A stretch of DNA of 64,000 nucleotides, taken from positions 1 to 64,000 of the forward strand of contig JAIESR010000081.1 in the NCBI GenBank assembly GCA_019745775.1. Reading direction: 5' to 3'. Positions 30,677 through 42,600 of this stretch are shown in pieces. The translations under genes were made by a program, and so were the position numbers. The notes beneath the pieces are model-generated. The model was not told where the DNA came from, did not search any database, and saw only the letters and a list, made by a program, of their open reading frames with translations. The DNA is from Xanthobacteraceae bacterium (GTDB taxonomy: Bacteria > Pseudomonadota > Alphaproteobacteria > Rhizobiales > Xanthobacteraceae). Each line of letters begins with the position of its first letter. Position 1 is the stretch's first letter.

Positions 30677-33600
30677 ATGAACGCGCCTATTCGAGTTGCG
30701 CAGGTTGGCGGTGCAGCTTCTGGTTCCAAACCCGTCCGCATTCTGAAAATCGAAAAGCCCGCGAGCGGCCAGGCCGTCACCGCCGAGGCGAGCTATGACG
30801 GGACCGTCAAGATCGACTTCGGTGCGATCGCCAACGAGAAGATCACGCTCGTCCACGTCGGCGAAACTCTCATCATTCTGTTCGACAATCAGTCCACCGT
30901 CACCATCGTGCCGTTCTTCGACTCGATGGGCGTGCCGCTGGCGAACATCTCGATCGAGTCGAACGGCAAGGAATTCAGCAGCACCGAATTCGCGTCGACG
31001 TTCCCGATCACCACCGACCAGTCGGTGTTGCCGGCCGCCGGCGACGGCGCCGGAACGCCGGCATCCGGTGCGAACTTCTCCAATGCCAGCGTCGATCCGC
31101 TGCTCAGCCCGAACCCGCTGCCGCTGCTCGGACCGGAGGAACTGCCGAATATTGTTTTCACGCGGATCGAAGGCGCGGAGGTCAACGATTTCCCCGCGCT
31201 GGAGCTCCTGGGCCCGCTCACCGGGATGGTGGAAGAGGAACAGTTCCTCGTTGGACCGACCCAGTTCTCCGACGCCGGCATCGGTAACGAAGACATCAAC
31301 GACGCCTCCGGTTTCGACACCGACACCCCCGGCGACTTCAACATCATCACGCTGGTCACGACGGGGGACCTGGCCACGATCATCGGCGGCGGCGTGCCGC
31401 CGTACAGCTTCTCGCTCGAGGACCTGGAGAACGATCCGGTCCTCGACAACGACGGCAATCCGATCACGTCGATCCAGGACCCGGTCGTCTACCGTAATTT
31501 CGTCGCCGGCCCGCCGGCGTCGATCGAAGGTTGGACCGTGCCCAACGGCGAACTCGAACCGTCGCGCCACGTCTTCACGCTCGAGCTGAATCAGGACGGC
31601 ACCTTCACCTTCACGCTCGTCGATACGATCGACCATCCGGACGCGACCACCGGCAACGGCGACGGCACGCAGGAAGAGACGCTGTTCATCGATTTCTCGG
31701 ACCTGGTGCGGGTCACCGACAGCGTCGGGCAAACCGCGATTATCGGCGATTTCAGCGACGAGCCGGTGTTCAGCGTCGGCGTCATCGACGACACGCCGAT
31801 TGCGGATCTCGACCCGGGCCAAATTTCAGCGGTCGCGGTCGACGAGACCATCGACCCGACGTTCGACGACGGCGCCAACTTCGCCGACGAAAGCCACCCG
31901 GACGCTCCCCTTGGGGCGATCGGCTTCGTACAAGCTTCGCTCGGCTCCATCTACGCCGACAATTCTCTCCCCGGCGCCGACCTGCCTGATAGCAGGACCT
32001 ATTCGCTGGTGCTCAACGGCACCAATTCCGGCCTGCTCTATTCGGTGACCAATGCGCCTATTCTGCTGGCGCAGCTCGCGAACGGAAACATTGTCGGCTA
32101 CATCGGCGCCGTTTCGCCGAACGATCCTGCGTTCGATTCCGCCAACAAGGTGTTCGAATTCTCGATCGATTCCGGCAGCGGCGAGATCACGCTCGTCCAA
32201 TACAAGCCGGTCGAGCACCCCACGGCCGGGGACTTCGGCACCCCCGATCAGGACGAGCCGACCGCGATGGCGGAAGGCATCGTCGGCGTCGGCGTTCATG
32301 TGACTGACGGCGACGAGGACGCCGCGAACGACACCATCGACATCGGTTCGCACTTCAACTTCGAGGACGACGGCATCTTCGTCGACGTGTTCCGCGTTGA
32401 AGGGGAAGGCGAGGGGAGCGGGACTTTCCAGATCGATCCGCCGACCATCGAGCTCGACGAGTCTATCGATTCGGCAAATGACGGATTCGACGATCCGCCG
32501 ACGGGCGAGGACACTTACGCGACCGGCGAAGCGCAGGACGACAACGGTGATCACGACGACGTCGATGGCGTGACCGAGCCGTCGCTGCTGCTCGCTGCCG
32601 ATCTTACTGCCGACGGAGATTTCGCGATCGGCATCAAGTCGACTCCGACCGATGGCAACGGGTCGATTGCGAGCCTGTTCGACTTCAACGTGGTGGCGGG
32701 CACCGACCTGGAGAACGACAGCGCGCGCACCGAGGCCTATAGCTGGTCACTCTACGGCCCAAGCGGCGACCCTGCCGGCGAGGACGGCGTCGAGACCACG
32801 CTGCGCGTCACCGCCCTGGATGAGACGGCCGTCGCCGGCGTCGACAACCCGGCGCTCGAAAACCTCGCGGGCGATCCGGCGGCGCGGACGATCTTTCTGT
32901 TCCAGGTGTCGCCGACGGAGATCGTCGGCAAGATCGGCCAGGACACGCCCGAAACGACCGACGACTATGTCGCGGTCCGCTTCCTGATCGATGCCGCTAC
33001 CGGCCAGATCACGGTCGAGCAATATCTGCCGTTCGAGCACGGCGACACCACGCGCTTTGACGAGTCCCTGACGCTCGCATTGGCGCTCGGCGGCGACGAA
33101 GAGGACGGCGCCCGTCTCGACGTCACCTACACGGTCCGCGTCGAAGACAACGACGGGGATTTCAACGAGGACTCGGAATCCGTCACGCTGGCTACCACCG
33201 ATAGCGAAGTCGGCTCGTTCGTGTTCGACGACGACGGCCCGCAGGCCAATGTCGACAACGAGACGACCACCGGGAGCGAAGGGGAGAGTGGTGCCGGGGG
33301 TTCCCGGGTTCCGCTCCAGCTTGCGCAGCTCAATCTCGATGAGACGTTCGATATCCAGCCGCCGGATGGCGAGGATCGCTATGTCGCGGGCGAAACTGAG
33401 GATGACAACGGCGACCTGGACGACGTCGGCAGTCCGTTCAACGCGACCAATCTGACCACGGACGTCGATTTCGCAGTCGCGTTCGGCAAGCTCTCCACGG
33501 CCGCGGGCTCAGGCGGCGATGAAGGCGACCTCGGCGACCTTTTCACCACGCCGGTCGTGGATTACGGCACCGACGGGCCCGCGCTTATTGATCCGCTCAC

Positions 33601-36600
33601 GCAGCTTTTCACGATCGAGCTCGGCGGCGCCGGTGCGAGTGGCGAGACGCCGACAGGCGTCAAGACCACGCTGAGCGTGACGAAGGTCGACGGGTCGGTG
33701 CTGGAGGGCCTCTCGGACGCCAACCGCGTCATCTACCTGTTCGAGGAAGATGGTGTGATCGTCGGCCGCATCGGCCAAGCCGATGCCGATCCGACCAACG
33801 ACTACGTCGCGCTGAAAATCTACGTCGAGAATCCGACCGATCCGATCACCGCCCAGCTGACGATCGAGCAGATCATCCCGCTCGAGCACCCCGACACATC
33901 GCTGCACGACGAGCAGATTCCGCTGGCGCTGGTCGGCGCCAATGGCGAGGACAACCCGACCCTCACGCTGAAGCTGACCGTCACGGCGACCGACGGCGAC
34001 GGCGATCCGGTCACCGATTCGGCCGAGGTCCTGCTCGCCGACAAGACCAGCGACAACGAGACCGCGGCCTTCACCTTCGACGACGACGGCCCGGTCGTCA
34101 CCGCCGAGACGACCTGCGAAGAAGTCCCGCCGACCCCCGGCAAGGACGCCAACTTCGTGCTGGTGCTCGATTCGTCGGGCAGCGTCGACGGCAGCCAGCT
34201 CGCGCTGATCAAGGCGAACGCCATCGACTTCATCAACGACGCCGCCGCGTCCGGCGCCGAGAACATCCGCATCCACATCGTCGACTTCGATTCGAACTCG
34301 CGCGTGGTCGGCACCTTCGACATCGTCATCGGCGGCGAGCCGCAGGACGACGCGGGCGACGCGAAGGGCGACCAGGTCCAGGCGGCGATCGACGCGATCA
34401 ACGCCATGGTCGGCGGCGGCTTCACCAACTATGAGGCCGCGCTCTCGCAGGCGAAGGAGTGGATCGAAGGCGGCACGGTCGCCGTCACCAATGCGCACGA
34501 ATTCGATGCGGACACGGACAGCGGCGAAAACGAGGCCTTCGTTTTGACCGATGCCAATGGCGTGCGCATCGCGGTCGTGTCGGCGTGGGAGCCGTTCGCC
34601 ACCAACACGCTCGGCGACGCCGACAGCGACGCCGACGGCTTCGGCGTCACCGACGACGACGAGCTCGATGAGACCGACGAGATGCTCCGCTTCGACTTCG
34701 GGGCGTTCAACGATTTCGACGGGGCCGGCGAGTTCGGCCTGGACGGCGAGGCGGCAGGATTCCGCGGCTCGGAGATTTCGGCGGCCACGTTCTCGCTGCG
34801 CGACTTCGACGCCGGCGCCAACTCCGTCAACTACCGCGTGTTCTATACCGACGGCACCGATTCGGGGCTGATCAATCTCCCGTTCAACGGCGCGACGTCG
34901 CTCAACAATCTGATCACGGCGCCTGCCGGCAAGCTGATCGCCTACATGGAATTCACCGTGCCCGCCGGCGAAGGCGGCCGCGTCGACCTCGAGTCGGTCG
35001 TGATCGGCACCGGGCCGATGCTCGACGCCGACGTGAACAAGGTGATCTTCTTCTCGGACGGCGAGCCGAACCGCGCGCTCGAGGACGACGGTGACGTGAT
35101 CACCGTCAATGCGGCGAATGCGCTCCTCCAGTCGAACAACGAGATCCTCGCGATCGAGACGGACGACGACGCCGGCGGCCCGAACCAGGCGTTCGGGATC
35201 GAGGCGTTCGGCGCCAACGCGGACGGCGACGGCCTGGACGTGCTCGACGCGATCGACAGCAATGACGCGCAGAACGTCACCACCAACACCGGCCTGGGCG
35301 ACGCGCTGGCGAGCCTGCTCGAATCGCTCGCCGGCGCGGACAATGATTGCCCGCCGATCGTCATTCACGACGAGACGCCGCTGGTGCAGTCGGGGACTGG
35401 TACGCCCGCAACCAACACCAACGACCAGAACGATGTGCTCGGCAGCAGCCTTCCGCAGCCGATTCTAGATCTGTTCAACGCTATCGTTACCGCCGGCATC
35501 CAGGGCGAGGACACGCACGTCAGTGAGGTGCAGGAGGACAATCAGGCGATCGGCTTCGCGCGCGGCGGCACGCAAGATGTCGGTCTGACCTACACGGCCG
35601 ATTACGGCACCGACGGCCCGAACGCGAACAACGCGCTGCAGGTCGATTACAATCTGCACGTGGTCGATGGCACCTTCTCTGGCCTGCAGACTACCGAAGG
35701 CGCCAATATCCTTCTTTATAACGGCACCGGATCGCTCGACGGGCTGATCCTCGGCCGCGTGGGCGGCGCTCAGGGCGCGGTGGCGTTCGCGCTCACCGCC
35801 GACCCGACCACGGGCGAGCTGTTCGTCGCGCAGTACCTGTCGATCAAGCACCTGGACCCGGGCAACGGCTCGGGCGGCACCTACGACGAGGTGGCGCGGA
35901 TCGCCGAGGGCGCGGTCTTCGCGACCGTGACGGTGACGGACGGCGACGGCGACACGGCGACGTCGCAGCAGGTCGATGTGGGCGATCGCATTGGATTCTC
36001 CGATGACGGTCCGGATGCGGCGTTCACTTTGAACGTGAGCGCGTCGGTGATCCTCGATGAGTCGGTCGGCACCGGCGGCTCGAGCAAGGACGAGAACGGC
36101 AATCGGATCCCCAATGACGAGTTGGGCGCGCCGGCGAGCCCGGTCGGCGGGACGGTGATTGGCTACGGCACGATCGCGCTCGCCAGCCTGCTCACCGACA
36201 ACGCGAATGCCGGCTCGGATGGCGGCACGACCAGCTATGCCCTGACGTCGAACGCCAACGGGGACGGATTTCCGGTCAATGGCGCGGGCACGCAGGTCGG
36301 GATCGATTCCGGTCTCGACGACGCGCAGACCAATCAGAGCATTATGCTGTTCAGCGAAGGCGGCAACGTAGTTGGCCGGGTCGGCAGCGACACGGGCGCG
36401 ATCGCCTTCGTGATCCAGCTCAGTGGGACGAGCCTGTCCGTTTGGCAGCATCGTGCGATCGAGCACGACGACGTCAACGACCACGACGAGGGCAACGATC
36501 CCACCGACGATTCAGCCGTGGATGACGCGGCGCTGATCCAGTCGCTGGCGGGCAAGCTGTTCCTGACTCAGACCGTCACCGACGGTGATGGCGACTTCGA

Positions 36601-39600
36601 TAAGCACACGGCCGATATCGGTGGCCGCTTCGTGTTCGAGGACGACGGCCCGGATGCGGCGTTCACCGTGAACGCGTCTGCAACGCTGGTGATGGACGAG
36701 TCGGTCGGTACGAGCGGCTCGACCAAGGACGAGAACGGCAACCGGATTCCCAATGACGAATCCGGTGCGCCCTCGAGCCCGGCTGGCGGAGGCGTGATCG
36801 GCCACGCCAGCATCGCGCTATCGAGTCTGATTACGTCGACGGCAGACGCTGGTTCCGACGGCGGTACAATCACCTACAGTCTGTCGTCGGATGCGAACGG
36901 GACCGGATTCCCGGTCAACGGTTCTGGGACGCAGGTCGGCATCGATTCCGGCCTCGATGATGCGGCGACCAATGCGTCGATCTTCTTGTTCAGCGAAGGC
37001 GGCAATGTGGTCGGCCGTGTCGGCAGTGACACGGGTTCAATCGCGTTTGTGATTCAGGTCACCGGGACGACTCTGTCGATCTGGCAGCACCGTGCGATCG
37101 AGCACGACGACATCAACGACCACGACGAGGGCAATGACCCGACCGATGATTCGGCCGTGGATGACGCCGCGCTGATCCAGTCGCTGGCGGGCAAGATTTT
37201 CCTGACCCAGACCGTTACCGACAACGACGGCGACTTCGACCGCCATACGGTCGGAATCGGTGACCGGTTCGTGTTCGAAGACGACGGTCCGGACGCGTCG
37301 TTCACGCTCGAAAGCGGCAAGTACCTGGAACTGGACGAGTCGCTGGGAACCGGCGGGTCGACCAAGGATGAGGGTAGCGGGGACGCCGATAACGACGATG
37401 AGGTTGGCGCCCCGGCGGCTCCGGTCGCCGGTACGGTGATCGGTTACGACAGTATTTCGCTGTCCAGCCTGATCGACGATAATTCCAGCACTGGCTCGGA
37501 CGGCGGGACCACGACCTACGCTCTGACTTCGAGCTCGAGCGGCGCCGGATTCCCTGTCAATGGTGCGGGCACGCAGGTCGGTATCGACTCCGGTCTCGAC
37601 GACGCGGCGACCAACACGTCGATCTTCCTGTTCAGCGAAGGCGGCAACGTTGTCGGCCGTGTCGGCAGTGACACGGGTTCAATCGCCTTCGTGATTCAGC
37701 TCAGTGGGACGACTCTGTCCGTCTGGCAGTTCATCGCGATCGAGCACGACGACGTCAACGACCACGACGAAGGCAACGATCCGACCGACGATTCGGCGGT
37801 CGACGACGCGGCGCTGATCCAGTCGCTGGCGGGCAAGATTTTCCTGACCCAGACCGTCACCGACAACGACGGCGACTTCGACAGCCACACGGTCGACATC
37901 GGCGGCCGGTTCAAGTTCGAGGACGACGGTCCGGATGCGGCGTTCACCTTGTCGACCGCGACGAGCGCGACGCTGGTGCTGGACGAGTCGGTCGGCACGG
38001 CCGGCTCAAGCAAGGACGAGAACGGCAACCGCGTGCCCAACGACGAGTCTGGCGCGCCGGCAAGCCCGGCGGGCGGCACGGTGATCGGCCATGCCAGCAT
38101 TGCGCTGAGCAGCCTGATCACGGACAACTCGTCGACCGGTACGGACGGTGGCACGACTACTTACGCGCTGACGTCCAGCTCGAGCGGCGCCGGATTCCCT
38201 GTCAATGGCGCGGGTACGCAGGTCGGCATCGACTCCGGTCTCGACGATGCGGCGACCAACGCGTCGATCTTCCTGTTCAGCGAAGGCGGCAATGTGGTCG
38301 GCCGTGTCGGCAACGACACCGGCGCAATCGCGTTCGTGATCCAGCTCAGCGGCACGACTCTGTCGGTTTGGCAGCACCTTGCGATCGAGCACGACGACAT
38401 CAACGACCATGACGAGGGCAACGACCCGACCGACGATGCGGCGGTCGACGACGCGGCGCTGATCCAGTCGCTGGCGGGCAAGCTGTTCCTGACCCAGACC
38501 GTTACCGACGGTGACGGCGACTTCGACCGTCACACGGTCGACATCGGCGGCCGGTTCGTGTTCGAGGACGACGGCCCGGACGCGCTGTTTGCCTTGTCGA
38601 CCGCAACGAACGCGACTTTGGTGCTGGACGAGTCCGTCGGCACGGCCGGCTCGAGCAAGGACGAGAACGGCAACCGGATACCCAATGACGAAGCCGGCGC
38701 GCCGGCGGCGCCGGTCGCCGGGACGGTGATCGGCTACGCCACGATCGGGCTTGCGAGCCTGATCACCGACAGCTCGGATGCGGGCTCGGATGGCGGGACG
38801 ACGACTTACGCCCTGACGTCGAGCGTTAGCGGCGCCGGGTTCCCGGTCAACACCGGCGCTGCCGGCGATGTCGGCATCGACTCCGGCCTGGACGACGCAG
38901 CGACCAACGCATCGATCTTCCTGTTCAGCGAAGGCGGCAACGTGGTCGGCCGCGTCGGCAACGACACCGGCGCAATAGCGTTCGTGATCCAGCTCAACGG
39001 GACGACTCTGTCCGCTTGGCAGTTCCTCGCGATCGAGCACGACGACATCAACGACCACGACGAGGGCAACGATCCGACCGACGATGCGGCCGTGGACGAC
39101 GCGGCGCTGATCCAGTCGCTGGCGGGCAAGCTGTTCCTGACCCAGACCGTCACCGATGGCGACGGCGACTTCGACCGCCACACGGTCGATATCGGCGGCC
39201 GGTTCGTGTTCGAGGACGACGGCCCGGATGCGGCGTTCACGCTGACGACCGCGACGATGGTGCTGGACGAGTCGGTCGGCACCGCCGGCTCGAGCAAGGA
39301 CGAGAACGGCAACCGGATTCCCAACGATGAATCCGGCGCGCCGGCGAGCCCGGCTGGCCTGGCCATCATCGGCTATGCAACGGCCGGACTTGCCACCCTG
39401 ATCACGTCGACGGCCGACGCCGGCTCCGACGGCGGCACCACCACCTATGCTCTGACATCCAGCGCGAGCGGCGCCGGGTTCCCGATCAACACCGGCGCTG
39501 CCGGCGATGTCGGCATCGACTCCGGTCTGGACGACGCAGCGACCAACGCATCGATCTTCCTGTTCAGCGAAGGCGGCAACATTGTCGGCCGTGTCGGCAA

Positions 39601-42600
39601 CGACACCGGCGCAATCGCGTTCGTGATCCAGCTCAGCGGGACGACGCTGTCGGTCTGGCAGCACCGTGCGATCGAGCACGACGACATCAACGACCACGAC
39701 GAGGGCAACGACCCGACCGACGATTCGGCGGTGGACGACGCCGCGCTGATCCAGTCGCTGGCGGGCAAGATTTTCCTGACCCAGACCGTTACCGACGGTG
39801 ACGGCGACTTCGACAGCCAGACCACCGATATTGGCGGCCAGATCCGGTTCGAAGACGATGGCCCGGACGCGCTGTTCACCTTGTCGACCGCGACGAGCGC
39901 GAACCTGGTGCTGGACGAGTCGGTCGGTACGGCTGGCTCGAGCAAGGACGAGGACGGCAACCGGATTCCCAATGACGAGTCCGGCGCGCCGGCGGCGCCG
40001 GTCGCCGGGACGGTGATCGGCTACGCCACGATCGGGCTTGCGAGCCTGATCACCGACAGCTCGGATGCGGGCTCGGATGGCGGGACGACGACTTACGCCC
40101 TGACGTCGAGCGTTAGCGGCGCCGGGTTCCCGGTCAACACCGGCGCTGCCGGCGATGTCGGCATCGACTCCGGCCTGGACGACGCAGCGACCAACGCATC
40201 GATCTTCCTGTTCAGCGAAGGCGGCAACGTGGTCGGCCGCGTCGGCAACGACACCGGCGCAATAGCGTTCGTGATCCAGCTCAACGGGACGACTCTGTCC
40301 GCTTGGCAGTTCCTCGCGATCGAGCACGACGACATCAACGACCACGACGAGGGCAACGATCCGACCGACGATGCGGCCGTGGACGACGCGGCGTTGATCC
40401 AGTCGCTGGCGGGCAAGCTGTTCCTGACCCAGACGGTCACCGACGGTGACGGCGACTTCGACAGCCATACTGTCGACATAGGCGGCCGGTTCGTATTCGA
40501 GGACGACGGTCCGGATGCGGCGTTCACGCTGACGACCGCAACGATGGTGCTGGACGAGTCGGTCGGCACCGATGGCTCGAACAAGGACGAGAACGGCAAC
40601 CGGCTGCCCAATGATGAATCCGGCGCTCCGGCGAGCCCGGCTGGCCTTGCCATTATCGGCTATGCCACGGCTGGCCTTGCCACCCTGATCACGTCGACGG
40701 CCGACGCCGGCTCCGACGGTGGCGCCACCACCTATGCTCTGACATCCAGCGCGAGCGGCGCCGGGTTCCCGATCAACACCGGCGCTGCCGGCGATGTCGG
40801 CATCGACTCCGGTCTGGACGATGCGGCGAGCAACCAGTCGATCTTCCTGTTCAGTGAAGGCGGCAATGTGGTCGGCCGTGTCGGCAACGATACCGGCGCG
40901 ATCGCGTTCGTGATCCAGCTCAGCGGGACGACTCTGTCGGTCTGGCAGCACCTTGCGATCGAGCACGACGACGTCAACGATCATGACGAAGGCAATGACC
41001 CGACCGACGACGCGGCACTGGACGACGCGGCGTTGATCCAGTCGCTGGCGGGCAAGCTGTTCCTGACGCAGACCGTCACCGACAACGATGGCGACTTCGA
41101 CCGTCACACGGTCGACATCGGCGGCCAAGTCCGCTTCGAGGACGACGGTCCGAACGCGGGCAACTCCGAGACGATCGTGACCGTCGACGAGGACGGCCTC
41201 CCGCTCGGCATCGCGGGGGGTCTCGGCGACGCCGTCGTCCCGAACACCGATCTCGACAACAACGAATCGACCAATATTGGCACGCTCGCCGGCCTGTTCA
41301 GCGGCGGCAGCGACGGCGTCAAGTCGCTCGACCTTGCGCTCAATACCGGCGCGGTGTCGGTGCTCAATCAGAACAACGCCACGATTCCGCTCACGTCGAA
41401 TAGCAACGCTGTCTTCTATTTCTGGGATGCGGCCACTGGCACGCTCTACGGCTCGACCAATGTGAGCGGCGCGAATGACGCCGCCAAGCTCGCCAACGCG
41501 CAGGCCACCAAGGTCTTCACCATCGTGCTTGAGGCCGACGGCGACTACAGCGTCAAGCTCTGGCAGCAGGTCGACCATCCGATCGAGGATGATCCGTCCA
41601 CCACCGGCACGGTCGAGATCAGCTACGAGGACAACCTCACGCTGTCGCTAACCTATCGCGTGACCGACAACGACGACGATTTCGCCACCGGTTCGTTCCA
41701 GGTCATGATCGACGACGATACGCCGGTTCCGTTCAACCCAGCCACGGCCGAGATGAGCAATCCGGGGGTTGTCGGAAATTCCGACGCCCAGAGCTTTGCG
41801 CTCAATTTCTTCCCCGAGGCGGTCGGCGCCGATCAGACCGGAAACGTCGTCTTCAATCTGGCGTCGCAAGGCGTTGCGGCGAAGGACACGAACGGCAATC
41901 AGCTCTCGATGGGTGGCGAACAGCTCTTCCTGTTCAGCAGCGTTGACGGCCATACCCTGACTGCCAAGACTGCGGACGGCGATGTCGCGTTCACCGTCAC
42001 GCTCAACACGGCGACCGACACCTATACGGTCGATCTCGAGGGTGCAGTCCGCAACAGTGCGCAGTTCACCTTCTCCGTGGCCACCAACGGCATCCAGGGT
42101 GGCAATACCGACGGCTATGCGCTGACAAAATCGGCCACGCTGCCCTCGGATGGCATCATCATCACCGGCGCAAATGGTGCGGTCCAGGATTCCATCAATA
42201 CCAGCAGCGGGCGGCTTGCGGTGGGCAATGCGCAGTCCATCGGTGCTGGAGAAAAGATCCGGTTCGACTTCGTGACCAACATCACGAAGGATCTTGTCGC
42301 TCCGATCACCCAGAGCGGATTCGACTATGACGCCCATACGGCGACCAGCTCGGTCGCCCAGCAGGTCGTGCAGACCCTGGCGAACAATCCAACCACGCTG
42401 GTGCTCCGTGCCTTCAACTCCGACGAGGATGACGTCCTTATCCTCGACACCGACAACGAGGTTCTGGTTCCGCTGACTGCCGCGGAAGTGAAGGTTTACA
42501 CCGGCGACCCCTCGCTCCCCGGCGCGGTCCAGGTATTGAGCGGCACCAACGGCTTGACCATTTCAGAAGCCGCCGGCGTCGTTACCATCGCGGGAATGCA

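Noticed and set aside
36020-41158. Tandem repeats considered as a CRISPR-like or satellite array
   Set aside because: Units of about 640 bases are in frame and encode a protein domain. There are no short repeats with unique spacers.
38006-41578. A 1190-codon open frame antisense to the adhesin repeats
   Set aside because: It exists because stop codons are absent from the antisense of a GC-rich repeat unit, copied many times. Its product is arginine/valine-rich with no domain.
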